From NCBI GenBank assembly GCA_903905065.1, contig CAIVEW010000044.1, positions 209,468 to 273,467 of the forward strand: a stretch of 64,000 nt of DNA, written 5' to 3'. The notes beneath the pieces were generated by a model. That model was given only the letters and a program-made list of their open reading frames with translations. It was not told where the DNA came from and made no database searches. The position numbers and the translations under genes were made by a program. Below are positions 17,501 through 26,192 of this stretch, one piece after another (the first letter of the stretch is position 1; each line of letters starts with the position of its first letter). The DNA is from an uncultured Bacteroidota bacterium (GTDB taxonomy: Bacteria; Bacteroidota; Bacteroidia; Chitinophagales; Chitinophagaceae).

Positions 17501-20500
17501 ATGGGCACCAACCAGACCGCAGGAACAGGAACTTCGGCCGCCATGTGTATTAACGGTGTAACCCTTCCCGGCGCGATGAATATTATTGATAATATTTTTT
17601 CCAACAACCAGACAGCAGCCGTACCGGTGGCCAGCAGGTACAGTATTTACAGCGCAAACCCCAATACCATATTCGGCACGATCAACTACAATGATTATTA
17701 TACGCAAACGGGTAACAACCTCGGTTTCCTGGGCGGTAACCGGGCTAATCTGGCTGCTATACAAGCGGGCTTTGGCGGCAATCTGAACTCGATAAACCTG
17801 ATGCCGACGTTTGTATCGCCTACCGACCTGCACCTACAGATTTTGGCATCTAATGCAGGGCTAAATGCGGGATTGTTTATTGTCGGTGTTACGACAGATA
17901 TAGATGGGGATACCCGTCTATCGCCAACTATAGGGGCAGATGAGCTTATCCTTTGCCCATTACCGATTGCGGGCACGCCAATTACCTGTGTGGGAACTAC
18001 CACAAACCTAACTGACCCAACAACGGGTGGGGTATGGAGCTCCGTGGCAGGAACCGGAACAGCGAACGTTGGGACGTCCGGGATAGTGACGGGAGTAACT
18101 GCCGGCACGGTAACGATATCTTATACTATAGGGACGTGTGGAGTGGCAATGGTGGTTACCGTAAATCCGGGTCCGATCCCGGGAGTAATAACCGGCTCTT
18201 TGACGGTATGCCCGACGTTAACCACAGCGTTAAGTGATGCTACCGGAGATCCCGGCGGCGTTTGGAGTTCCGTATCACCGGGTATTGTCACGGTTGGCAC
18301 CGGGGGGGTAGTTACAGGTGTTGTTGCTGGCACATCTACCATATCATATACCGTAACTAACACCTGCGGTTCGCTTGCTGCGACTGCTGTAGTTACGGTG
18401 AATCCCACACCGAACGCTGGGGCCATAACGGGAACACTGACCGTGTGCACAACTGCAACAACATTGCTGAGCGACGCTACAGGAACCGCAGGCGGTGTGT
18501 GGAGCTCAGTATCTCCGGGCATTGCTACCGTGGGTGCTGCCGGCCTGGTGACAGGTGTTACCCCCGGCACGTCGACTATTTCTTATACAGTAACGAATAG
18601 TTGCGGTGTGGCTGCGGCCACAGCAGTGGTGACGGTGAACCTGACACCGGTGGCTGGCGTTATTACCGGTTCGCTAACCGTGTGCCCGACAACCACTACC
18701 GCGTTGACCGACGCGACAGGGACCGCAGGCGGTGTATGGAGTTCCGTATCGCCCGGCATTGCTACGGTAAGTGCAACTGGCCTCGTGACCGGGGTCGCTG
18801 CGGGTACATCTACCATATCTTATACAGTGAGCGGCAGTTGCGGTACGGTTGCAGCCACTGCGGTAGTAACCGTTAATCCAAACCCTGTTGCCGGAAGTGT
18901 TACTGGAACATTTACGGTATGCCCGACCGCAACGACCTTATTAACTGATGCAGTGGGAGGTGGCGTGTGGAGCAGTGTATCTCCCGGTATCGCAACGATA
19001 AGCGGTACCGGCCTCGTGACCGGGGTTGCTGCGGGGACATCTACTATTTCTTACGCGGTGACCAACAGTTGCGGCACGGCTGCAGCTACTGCGGTTGTAA
19101 CGGTGAATCCTTTGCCTAATGCAGGGGCTATCACCGGTGGCCTCGTAGTTTGCCCTACAGCAACGATATCGCTAGGCGATCCTACCGGAGACATCGGCGG
19201 AGTATGGAGCAGCGTAAGCCCGGGTATAGCCACGATAAGTGGCGTTGGGCTGGTTACCGGGGTGGCTTCTGGTACTACTACCATTTCTTATACAGTGACC
19301 AATAGTTGTGGAGTGGCTGCGGCTACCGCTGTGGTAACCGTGAGCCTGACGCCTAACGCAGGAAGCATTACCGGCGGACTGGTAGTATGCCCGACAACAA
19401 CAACCAACTTAACCGATGGTGCAGGCGCAGGTGTATGGAGCAGTGTGAGCCCAGGCATTGCGACCGTTAGCGGTACCGGCCTTGTAACCGGTGTTGCTGC
19501 GGGTACTTCAACTATCTCCTACACGGTAACCAATAGTTGCGGTGTAGCGGCTGCTACCGCCGTGGTGACCGTGAATCCGGCACCAGTTGCAGGAACAATC
19601 ACCGGTGGCCTGGTGGTATGCCCGACGACAACAACGAATGTAACAGATGCAGCAGGTGGCGGTGTGTGGAGCAGTGTAAGCCCGGGAATAGCCGGGGTAG
19701 GTGCTACCGGTTTAGTAACCGGTATAGCAGCGGGTACATCAACTATTTCTTATACGGTGACCAATAGTTGCGGCACAGTTGCGGCAACTGTGATTGTAAC
19801 CGTGAATCCGGCGCCCGTTGCCGGAACAATTACCGGTGGCTTGGTGGTATGCCCCACAACTACAACCAACCTGACAGATGCAGCAGGCGGCGGTATTTGG
19901 AGCAGCGTTAGCCCGGGTATTGCAACGGTAGGCGGCACCGGTTTAGTAACCGGTGTTGCAGCGGGTACGTCGACTATTTCTTATACGGTAACTAACAGCT
20001 GCGGTACGGTCGCAGCGACAGCGGTGGTAACTGTGAACCCAGCACCGGTTGCAGGGGCAATTACCGGTGGCTTGATAGTATGCCCAACAACAACGACGAA
20101 TTTAACAGATGCAGCGGGCGGTGGTATTTGGAGCAGCGTTAGCCCTGGTATCGCGACTGTTGGCGGCACAGGGCTTGTAACTGGTGTTGCGGCAGGCACA
20201 TCAACGATATCGTATACTGTCACCAATAGTTGCGGTACGGTTGCGGCGACTGCGATGGTAACCGTGAACCCTTCGCCAAACGCTGGCAGCATAACAGGAG
20301 GACTGACCATCTGCCCAACACTAACGACGGCATTAACTGACCTCACTGGTTCAGCAGGCGGTGTATGGAGCTCTGTTACACCGGGAGTTGCCAGTGTAAG
20401 TGGTACGGGTTTGGTAACAGGCATAGCAAATGGTACATCAACCATATCTTATACCGTAACAAACAGTTGCGGCGTAGCGGCAGCAACTGCGATAGTGACC

Positions 20501-23500
20501 GTGAACGCATCACCTAATGCAGGCTTGATCACGGGCGGGCTGGTTGTTTGCCCGGCAACTACGACACAACTCACCGATGTTACCGGTGGCGGTATATGGA
20601 GCTCTGTATCTCCGTTGGTCGCTAGTGTGAGCGGCACGGGCCTGGTGACAGGACTTACAAATGGTACATCAACGATATCTTATACAGTGACCAATACTTG
20701 CGGTACCGCCGCTGCAACAGTGGTGGTAACCGTGAACCCATCTCCGAATGCCGGAACTATAAACGGAGTATTGACCATGTGCCCCACTACTTCTACCGTG
20801 CTGACTGATGCAACGGGAGGCGGAACATGGAGCAGTGTGTCGCCCGGTGTAGCTACGATAAATATATTCGGAGTGGTGACCGGCGTTACTGCGGGTACGT
20901 CAATTATTTCTTATGCAGTGACCAATAGCTGCGGGACAGCGGCAGCCACTGCCATTGTAACGGTTAACCCTTCACCGAATGCAGGCAGTATTACTGGTAT
21001 AATGGTGGTTTGCCCGAGTGGTACTACGCCTCTTAGTGATGCCGTTGGCGGTGGTATATGGAGTTCCGTATCGCCAGCAATCGCTTCTATCGGTCCTACT
21101 GGCCTCGTAACCGGCGTGGCGTCTGGTACTTCTATAATTTCATATGCAGTAACCAATAGTTGCGGCACTGCTGCCGCGACGGCAGTTGTAACCGTGAATG
21201 CTACGCCTAACGCCGGTAGTATAACAGGTGTACTAACAGTTTGCCCAGCAGCCACTACACCGCTCAGTGATGCTTCGGGTGGCGGCGTGTGGAGTTCGGT
21301 ATCACCGGCATTTGCCACCATTAACGCAAGTGGCGTTGTAACTGGTGTCGTGCCGGGCACGTCGACCATATCCTATACCGTGACCAATAGCTGCGGCGTT
21401 GCAGCGGCAACTGCGGTCGTAACTGTCAATTCATTGTCAACAGCTGGCTTTATTACGGGCACATTTACCGTTTGCCCTGGTGCTGCTGTTGCACTTACAG
21501 ATGCAACTGGCGGTGGCGTTTGGAGCAGTGCAAGCCCAGGAACAGCAACCGTGGATGCACTAGGGAACGTAAGTGGCGTAAGCGCGGGAACATCAGCTAT
21601 TTCTTATGCTGTTACCAATAGTTGCAATACGGCTTATACCTCAGCGATCGTGACTGTTAATCCGTCGCCAAATCCAGGTGTTATTACCGGCACTGCCGTT
21701 GTTTGTGCTTCTTCCACCACTCTGCTGCACGATGCCGTTGCCGGGGGTACATGGAATTCCCTGAATACTTCTGTGGCAACGATCACCTCATCCGGATTGG
21801 TTACAGGGGTATCCTTAGGGACATCTACTATATTTTACGGAGTGACGAACATTTGTGGTACCGCTTATGCAAGCGTGGTGGTGAGTGTGAACCCTGCGCC
21901 AAACGCCGGGACTATAGAAGGGTCGCTGGTGGTTTGCCCCACTACTTCCGCAACACTTAGCGACCCGGCGAGCGGCGGCGGCGGTACATGGACATCGGTA
22001 ACGCCGGCAATCGCGACTATAGGCAGCGCCACGGGTATCGTAACCGGGGTGGCCACGGGTACAGCAGTTATTACCTACAGCACTACCAATAGCTGCGGTA
22101 CCGCTACTACAAGTACGACTGTGACCGTACATCCATTCCCGACCCCTCTCACGGGCGACAGCATTGTGTGCCAGGAAAATAATATTGTCCTGCGCGATTC
22201 CGTTTCCGGAGGTCTATGGAGCGGCAGTAATCCTCTAATAGCAACGGTAGGCCCTGCGGTTGGTTTCCCGACTGAAGGAGTTGTTTCCGGGCTGTCAGTA
22301 GGCACAGTTACTGTTTCTTATGTAGTAGCTCCGGGTTGTTTTGTATCTAAGGTCGTTACCGTAAATCCTTTGGGAGCGATCGCCGCAGCCAGCCAGCTCT
22401 GCGTGGGTTCGTCCGAGGCGGCAGTTGACCTCCCGGTCGGCGGCACCTGGAGCAGCAGCAACCCGAGCGTTGCGGGTATTGATATTGCCAGCGGAAATAT
22501 TACAGGCATCGCATCGGGGGCTACCATTATCAGTTATATACTGGCGCCGGGTTGCGTTGTGAGCACTGCTGTAACTGTAAATCCACTTCCAACAAACTAT
22601 GACGTTACAGGCGGCGGCAGTTATTGTCTTGGGAGCGCAGGTGTGGACATAGGGCTGAATGGTTCTGATACGGGCGCCAGCTACAGATTGATCTATTCCG
22701 GGCCTGCAACTGTACTTGCCGGAACCGGCGACGCTCTTGATTTTGGTATTTATTCAGTTTCCGGAACTTATGTTGTGCAGGCAACAGATGTTGCGACAGG
22801 ATGCACGACGTCGATGACCGGCAGCGCCACGGTTAGTATTTCTACACCGGCGGTTCCTGCTTTAAGTATCAATGCCTACCCCGGCACTGTAGTGTGCCTT
22901 GGGTCGGCAGCTAGTTTTACGGCAATTCCGACAGCAGGCGGCTCTACACCAACGTATAACTGGTATGTGAATGGCATCGGTGTGGGTACTGGTAATACCT
23001 ACGGATATGTACCGGTGAGCGGGGATGTTGTGTCTGTGAAACTAACCAGCAACGCCACCTGTGTGCTGCCAGATACGGCCATGGGCGCGGTTACGATCAC
23101 TACAACGACCGGGCTGATGCCGTCGGTATCCATATCTGCAAGCCCGGGTGACTCGGTATGCCCCGGCACACCGGTTACCATTATCCCCTCTTCTTCATGG
23201 GGTGGTACGCCAACTTACCAATGGGTAAAGAACGGGGTTGATGTCGGCAGTGGTGCTACATATAACTTCCTCCCCACGGACGGCGACAATATTTTCTGCT
23301 GGATGTACAGCAGTCTTAGCTGTGCCCTGCTGGATTCTGTGGCCAGCAACAACATAGTAATGGCGGTGCCACAACTATATATTCCTGCGGTTTCGATCAC
23401 AGCCATACCGGGTAACAGGATAGCCCATGGGGAAACCGTTACGTTGGTGGCCACTGTGAGTTTCGGCGGGAATAGCCTTGCTTACCAGTGGAACATAAAT

Positions 23501-23935
23501 GGTAGTCCTGTGGCTGGCGCGGTCTCCGATACTTTTATCAGCAACACTTTTGCGAACCATGATTCTGTAACCTGCAATGTGACCGGCTACAGCCTTTGCG
23601 GCCTGGAAATGCGCACGGCGTCTATTCTGATCATTGACACTTTTGCAACGGGGGTACAGAATCTGGCGGAAGGCACACCAGACCTGAGGCTGGTACCTAA
23701 CCCTAATAACGGGACCTTTATACTGAAAGGAACTGCGCGGGCAACTGATGATGAACTGGCAGTAATAATAACCGATATGCTGGGGCAGGTGGTTTATGAA
23801 GGTAAAATAGCTGTGACCAACGGGAAGATAAATGAGCAGATACGACTGAACCAGACCCTTGCCAACGGGATGTACCTGCTGGACGCGAGGAGTGGCAGCG
23901 AGAGTTCCGTATTTCATTTTGTGATAGAGAAGTAG
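14579..23935 (+). CDS. Giant T9SS-secreted adhesin-like protein: two beta-helix modules, 20 Ig/Big_2-like repeats, sorting domain
   Basis: 3118 residues. Order: signal peptide (about 1-33, ending VRAQ); a parallel beta-helix module (about 40-520); a small beta domain (about 530-640); a second beta-helix module (about 655-1125) clearly duplicated from the first; 20 tandem units of about 77 residues (1132-2671), each with an early VCP cysteine, a GGVWSSVSPG turn, GLVTGVAAGTSTISYTV and a second cysteine in NSCG; several further Ig/PKD-like domains (about 2680-3020); and a T9SS type A sorting domain (about 3030-3118, with LVPNPNNGTF and GMYLL). Such proteins are exported through the outer membrane by T9SS and attached to the surface or released; adhesion or biofilm roles are usual guesses. 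The two cysteines per unit probably pair. A terminator follows, so it is likely transcribed alone. Confidence 0.9.
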   Translation: MKHFSLSVRTFVNIAKTALFILMMFGTMQVRAQITVTASAGVVGPTVYGTLNAAINAVNVGIHQGNILLSVTANTTETVQSTLVQSGSGAANYFSLTIKPAPATNPVISGNIATGILFILGSNVTIDGSNTVGGTTRDLTISNTNAANSYVLRIGSPSTSLGAVTDAITNCVIQGANPFGGIGMLVGSGVTVANYAESPNTKTVIQNNSISGEEQGIAYYGCIASPDFEAAITGNVISCTVYGIIFAFTQFGTVSANTITGSAINPNFAMAGIDLNGTMISANIYNNTISGFHNTSAGAAAAAYGIDLFSFNGPVNVYNNFIYDIISNGNAAAASNGEGIYIGQGSGYYIYHNTVNMGTNQVAAAGAPSAIMIAAGVTSPGAIYLENNILANNQSGGSTQRYSIYSAAPASVFAAIDNNDYYTASGPNLGFLGGNQPTLAAVRTAFGSNTHSLNVSPPFVSATNLHINIVACSGTPLESGGAVVGIPTDIDGQLRPGPVPSSCGGGTAPDIGADEFDGGINDMTPPAITYTPQQNICTPADVFLAPVTITDATGVPTSGPLMPRVYFSKNAGPWFSAAGTLSSGTTISGNWSFTIPMAAMGGLAVGDVVSYYVIAQDNFGNIISNPATGLVATDVNTVTTPPTTPNTYTIGVSLSGVYHVGVAGTYTTLTAAVNAYNTACLLGPVTFLLDDPTYPSETFPITVKYNSYANAVNTLTIMPSGNTTISGALAGGNGLFFLNGARYVTVDGSNSGTTSQNLTWQNTSGVANAYVMRLGNASTTITATNNTIKNCIIIAGGTTVQNFGVISGSGTAFLGVAECPLINNTIQNNNISNAEYGMYLNGFSSTADSNWTINNNTVTAGRWALALYYMQNSNIATNTITVTSNLTTIAAILLNGAFYNTNVYGNKINGVVNTSANGAYGLYLVVNNGSSGVNIFNNFISNCAGTGAAALANNGYGIYAAFGTGYNIVENSVNMGTNQTAGTGTSAAMCINGVTLPGAMNIIDNIFSNNQTAAVPVASRYSIYSANPNTIFGTINYNDYYTQTGNNLGFLGGNRANLAAIQAGFGGNLNSINLMPTFVSPTDLHLQILASNAGLNAGLFIVGVTTDIDGDTRLSPTIGADELILCPLPIAGTPITCVGTTTNLTDPTTGGVWSSVAGTGTANVGTSGIVTGVTAGTVTISYTIGTCGVAMVVTVNPGPIPGVITGSLTVCPTLTTALSDATGDPGGVWSSVSPGIVTVGTGGVVTGVVAGTSTISYTVTNTCGSLAATAVVTVNPTPNAGAITGTLTVCTTATTLLSDATGTAGGVWSSVSPGIATVGAAGLVTGVTPGTSTISYTVTNSCGVAAATAVVTVNLTPVAGVITGSLTVCPTTTTALTDATGTAGGVWSSVSPGIATVSATGLVTGVAAGTSTISYTVSGSCGTVAATAVVTVNPNPVAGSVTGTFTVCPTATTLLTDAVGGGVWSSVSPGIATISGTGLVTGVAAGTSTISYAVTNSCGTAAATAVVTVNPLPNAGAITGGLVVCPTATISLGDPTGDIGGVWSSVSPGIATISGVGLVTGVASGTTTISYTVTNSCGVAAATAVVTVSLTPNAGSITGGLVVCPTTTTNLTDGAGAGVWSSVSPGIATVSGTGLVTGVAAGTSTISYTVTNSCGVAAATAVVTVNPAPVAGTITGGLVVCPTTTTNVTDAAGGGVWSSVSPGIAGVGATGLVTGIAAGTSTISYTVTNSCGTVAATVIVTVNPAPVAGTITGGLVVCPTTTTNLTDAAGGGIWSSVSPGIATVGGTGLVTGVAAGTSTISYTVTNSCGTVAATAVVTVNPAPVAGAITGGLIVCPTTTTNLTDAAGGGIWSSVSPGIATVGGTGLVTGVAAGTSTISYTVTNSCGTVAATAMVTVNPSPNAGSITGGLTICPTLTTALTDLTGSAGGVWSSVTPGVASVSGTGLVTGIANGTSTISYTVTNSCGVAAATAIVTVNASPNAGLITGGLVVCPATTTQLTDVTGGGIWSSVSPLVASVSGTGLVTGLTNGTSTISYTVTNTCGTAAATVVVTVNPSPNAGTINGVLTMCPTTSTVLTDATGGGTWSSVSPGVATINIFGVVTGVTAGTSIISYAVTNSCGTAAATAIVTVNPSPNAGSITGIMVVCPSGTTPLSDAVGGGIWSSVSPAIASIGPTGLVTGVASGTSIISYAVTNSCGTAAATAVVTVNATPNAGSITGVLTVCPAATTPLSDASGGGVWSSVSPAFATINASGVVTGVVPGTSTISYTVTNSCGVAAATAVVTVNSLSTAGFITGTFTVCPGAAVALTDATGGGVWSSASPGTATVDALGNVSGVSAGTSAISYAVTNSCNTAYTSAIVTVNPSPNPGVITGTAVVCASSTTLLHDAVAGGTWNSLNTSVATITSSGLVTGVSLGTSTIFYGVTNICGTAYASVVVSVNPAPNAGTIEGSLVVCPTTSATLSDPASGGGGTWTSVTPAIATIGSATGIVTGVATGTAVITYSTTNSCGTATTSTTVTVHPFPTPLTGDSIVCQENNIVLRDSVSGGLWSGSNPLIATVGPAVGFPTEGVVSGLSVGTVTVSYVVAPGCFVSKVVTVNPLGAIAAASQLCVGSSEAAVDLPVGGTWSSSNPSVAGIDIASGNITGIASGATIISYILAPGCVVSTAVTVNPLPTNYDVTGGGSYCLGSAGVDIGLNGSDTGASYRLIYSGPATVLAGTGDALDFGIYSVSGTYVVQATDVATGCTTSMTGSATVSISTPAVPALSINAYPGTVVCLGSAASFTAIPTAGGSTPTYNWYVNGIGVGTGNTYGYVPVSGDVVSVKLTSNATCVLPDTAMGAVTITTTTGLMPSVSISASPGDSVCPGTPVTIIPSSSWGGTPTYQWVKNGVDVGSGATYNFLPTDGDNIFCWMYSSLSCALLDSVASNNIVMAVPQLYIPAVSITAIPGNRIAHGETVTLVATVSFGGNSLAYQWNINGSPVAGAVSDTFISNTFANHDSVTCNVTGYSLCGLEMRTASILIIDTFATGVQNLAEGTPDLRLVPNPNNGTFILKGTARATDDELAVIITDMLGQVVYEGKIAVTNGKINEQIRLNQTLANGMYLLDARSGSESSVFHFVIEK
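17972..22591 (+). repeat. Tandem coding repeat array, 20 units of about 231 bases
   Basis: Each unit encodes about 77 residues of one Ig/Big_2-like domain. Units 7 to 10 are nearly identical in protein sequence, yet adjacent copies differ at many third codon positions. Units at both ends (1 and 17-20) are more divergent. It is coding sequence, not a CRISPR or satellite. Confidence 0.9.
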
Positions 23936-23953
23936 GAAAATAAAAAGAGAAAA

Positions 23954-23985
23954 AGAAAAATGGCCCGTTATAGGCCATTTTTCTT
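23954..23985 (+). terminator. Rho-independent terminator after the giant gene
   Basis: An AAAAATGGCC arm pairs with GGCCATTTTT and is followed by CTTTTTG, 20 bases past the stop codon. The symmetry would let it act weakly in both directions. Confidence 0.8.
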
Positions 23986-24102
23986 TTTGTGGCATTAAGA
24001 TTGTGTAATGTTTTTGTAAATCAGGACAAGTAACGCCGTTTTTTTTTGCTCCGGTTACGATTACAACCTATTTTGTACCCTGAAAAACACCACAACAACA
24101 GA

Positions 24103-24984
24103 ATGGATAGCAAGGAAACGATAATAATAGCACCCGACAGTAATAAACCACTTATAGCCAACCGCCTGGGTTACGGCACTATGCGCCTGACCGGCGAAGG
24201 CATCTGGGGAGAACCCAAAAACAGAGATGAGGCCCTGGAAATATTAAAGCGCTGTATAAGCGCCGGTGTAAATTTTATTGATACTGCTGACTACTACGGG
24301 GAAGACGTTACCAACCGGCTGATAGCCGAGGCGTTGTACCCATACCCCGCCGATCTGATCATCTGCACTAAAGTAGGCGGGAATCGCAGATCGGATAAAA
24401 GCTGGTACGCCTATAACAAACCAGACGAATTAAGATCCAGCATTGAAAATAACCTGCGCACGCTGAAACTCGACCAGATGCAATTGGTGCACTTCCGTGC
24501 GATACATGGGGGCGAAACTCCTTTTGAGGAATCGATGGAGGCAATGTTTGAAATGCAGCGCGAGGGAAAAATATTGCATGTAGGTGTGAGCAATGTGAGC
24601 CACGAAGACCTGGAAACCGCCATGAAAATGGGTACTATAGCCACCGTAGAGAATATGTACGGTCATGCGCAGCGCACTACTTTACATTCGGCACATGGAG
24701 AAAGCATGGGCGGGGCAGAAGTGCTGGATATATGCGAAGAGAACGGGATTCCGCTGATACCTTATTTTTCGTTGCTGCACTCGCTGCCAAGGAAGGATGA
24801 CCGCATTGCACAGATAGCATCGAAATATGGCGCTACGGAAGCGCAGATAAATATTGCCTGGCTGCTGCATAAGTCGCCGTGGATATTGCCAATACCTGGC
24901 ACTTCGTCACTTGCGCACTTTGAGGAGAATATGAAGGCCGATGATATCACGCTTACAAGGGCGGACATGGCTTTTTTGGAGTAG
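24103..24984 (+). CDS. Aldo/keto reductase
   Basis: 293 residues from the ATG at 24103; an in-frame TTG at 24046 would add 19 residues unlike the family start and is rejected. The TIM-barrel aldo/keto reductase signature is complete: RLGYGTMRLTG at the start, the catalytic tetrad D60 (FIDTADYYG), Y65, K90 (ICTKVGG) and H130 (QLVHF), then GVSNVS and the late NADPH-binding segment PIPGTSSLAHFEEN. It should reduce an aldehyde or ketone with NADPH in the cytoplasm; the substrate is not predictable. It resembles the YajO/oxidoreductase branch. It stands alone between the giant gene and the broken toxin gene. Confidence 0.92.
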   Translation: MDSKETIIIAPDSNKPLIANRLGYGTMRLTGEGIWGEPKNRDEALEILKRCISAGVNFIDTADYYGEDVTNRLIAEALYPYPADLIICTKVGGNRRSDKSWYAYNKPDELRSSIENNLRTLKLDQMQLVHFRAIHGGETPFEESMEAMFEMQREGKILHVGVSNVSHEDLETAMKMGTIATVENMYGHAQRTTLHSAHGESMGGAEVLDICEENGIPLIPYFSLLHSLPRKDDRIAQIASKYGATEAQINIAWLLHKSPWILPIPGTSSLAHFEENMKADDITLTRADMAFLE

Positions 24985-24995
24985 GGGGCAAGATA

Positions 24996-25031
24996 GTCTC
25001 TCGCAGAGGCGCAAAGCTCGCAGTCTCCGCA
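24996..25031. repeat. Dispersed GCAAAG-rich repeat, ending at the broken toxin gene
   Basis: Holds TCTCGCAGAGGCGCAAAGCTCGCAG, cited here as TCTCGCAGAGG followed by CGCAAAGCTCGCAG. It is nearly the reverse complement of the copy at 37965-38010. It lies just beyond the point where toxin homology stops (about 25050). Confidence 0.55.
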
Positions 25032-25039
25032 TTTTGTTT

Positions 25040-25273
25040 TTAAGGCCGCAAGGAGCGGTCTTTAACACTAATACGCATAGAAAAGCCTGCGGTTTTGGCT
25101 AATTGATATCTTAAAATCGGCTTAGTCTTAATGCCCTTTAAGAGAGTAAATATGCAATTGGTTATCAACAATTGCATAAATAAACCGGTTTGCTTTATCA
25201 GTATCGCAGCATTATTAGTTCTTTTCCAGTGCTCGATATGCGAAAGAGCTATTTTTGAAAGAACTATTTCCAT
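25040..25273 (-). pseudogene. Truncated YoeB/Txe-type toxin gene
   Basis: The 77-residue product begins MEIVLSKIALSHIEHWKRT and continues to LRYQLAKTAGFSMRISVKDR, which follows the YoeB/Txe plan (start, WK motif, KPxxLxYQL, RRI-x-x-xDR). Homology stops there. The normal ending, LVY followed by about 20 residues and the catalytic His-Tyr near the C-terminus, is replaced by SLRP and a stop, in sequence next to a dispersed repeat. Without those residues the ribosome-dependent mRNA endonuclease should be inactive (family knowledge). The start overlaps the antitoxin gene's end by ten bases, as in intact modules. The remnant is probably a toxin-antitoxin module disarmed by a rearrangement. Confidence 0.7.
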
Positions 25274-25482
25274 AAATTATCAAACCCTTTTGAGCTTACT
25301 TTTATTCCTTTTCCTTTCTTGATTTCCTGCTCGCCCCCCACCACCATATTCACAAAATCCGTTTTGTATGGATTTTCCCTGGTTATTTCAAATTCAATTT
25401 TAAATGCCTTTACAACAGCTTTCAAAGCATTGATCTGGTCTTTGGTAGTAGGATGGGCAATAAAAATTTCCTGTGTTTGCAT
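25264..25482 (-). CDS. Antitoxin of the DUF2683-like family, partner of a broken YoeB-type toxin
   Basis: 72 residues from the ATG at 25482 (MQTQEIFIAHPTTK). The frame is open to 25758, but the family start and the -7 element just upstream favour this ATG. The N-terminal part (EIFIAHPTTKDQINALKAVVKAFKIEFEI) should form the DNA-binding and dimer portion, and the C-terminal part (about 40-72) the toxin-binding tail. The toxin gene overlaps its 3' end by ten bases. It probably represses its own promoter, which carries a small inverted repeat between the -7 element and the start. With the toxin truncated, it is now a solitary antitoxin or regulator. Confidence 0.72.
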   Translation of the reverse strand: MQTQEIFIAHPTTKDQINALKAVVKAFKIEFEITRENPYKTDFVNMVVGGEQEIKKGKGIKVSSKGFDNLWK

Positions 25483-25483
25483 A

Positions 25484-25509
25484 GATAGCCGGTTTGCTAT
25501 GCAAATATA
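25484..25509 (-). promoter_or_regulatory. Antitoxin promoter with operator-like inverted repeat
   Basis: On the minus strand TATATTTG (25509 to 25502) matches TAnnTTTG. Between it and the ATG lies ATAGC-n6-GCTAT (about 25485-25500), a likely binding site for the antitoxin itself. The -33 element is not clear. Confidence 0.45.
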
Positions 25510-25579
25510 CTGAACATTTGATTTGTCTGAAAAAGTCGCCACGAGACTGTAACTGGCCGGCTGCAGTTCCATGATGGCC

Positions 25580-25606
25580 AGCGAGTCCCGCGAAGAGTGG
25601 AGACTC
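25580..25606. repeat. Inverted repeat GCGAGTC/GACTCGC
   Basis: Two arms about 14 bases apart in the gap between the antitoxin and the gene at 25775. Similar GACTCG-type sequence occurs near 31630. Function unknown. Confidence 0.35.
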
Positions 25607-25774
25607 GCCGGGGGCATCGGGAGCAAGTAAATCCCAAAGTTTAGTGTATGGGAAATAGCAAGAAATGTTTTCGTTTCTTTCGAACAATAAATTAAATTTA
25701 TGTTCAAGGATATAGCATATACATCACACTCGCCAATCTGAACATTGGTAGCCGACAACGGGCAATCAAAAAAT

Positions 25775-26143
25775 ATGAATTCAAAATATATTATATCTGG
25801 TGCTGGAGCATTTGTTGTCCTGATATTCCTGTTATTTATTTCGTCTGGTCCCGATGGCTGGAGGAAATATTACCTAGAATCGCACTATGAAGGAAGAGTC
25901 GTCAACCGCTTTATGGATTACGGCATGAAAAGCAATGAGGTGATCATAGTGGTGGGAGATGAACAGAAACACATTTTGGGAAATCATGCGGTATTTACAC
26001 GGCTTGATACTGGAGACTACGTTATTAAGAAAGCGGGCACACTGCAGTACTGCCGGATCAAAAAAAGCTCGGGGGATACAATTATTTTTTATCCGCAAGG
26101 TTACAATAACACTGATACCAAAGCTAATGCGCAGGATAAGTAA
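25775..26143 (+). CDS. Small membrane-anchored protein of unknown function
   Basis: 122 residues from the ATG at 25775; an in-frame TTG at 25745 is a poorer start. One hydrophobic segment (about 6-24) is followed by a soluble region of about 95 residues with alternating hydrophobic strands (EVIIVVGDEQKHILG, DYVIKKAGTLQYCRI, DTIIFYPQG), which suggests a small beta domain on the far side of the inner membrane. I do not recognise the family. It ends 50 bases before the convergent DUF3037 gene. Confidence 0.6.
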   Translation: MNSKYIISGAGAFVVLIFLLFISSGPDGWRKYYLESHYEGRVVNRFMDYGMKSNEVIIVVGDEQKHILGNHAVFTRLDTGDYVIKKAGTLQYCRIKKSSGDTIIFYPQGYNNTDTKANAQDK

Positions 26144-26192
26144 TATGCCCACTAGTTTTTTCGTGGTCTGTTTCTCGTCAGCCAACCGCGCA

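Noticed and set aside
18121..21369. Series of minus-strand frames with similar products within the giant gene
   Set aside because: They repeat because the coding repeat repeats; they are shadows of the Ig/Big_2 units.
17972..22591. CRISPR or non-coding satellite
   Set aside because: The period is about 231 bases, fully in frame and without unique spacers; it encodes protein domains.
24046..24102. N-terminal extension of the aldo/keto reductase from a TTG
   Set aside because: The extension is unlike the family, and the ATG at 24103 gives a normal start.
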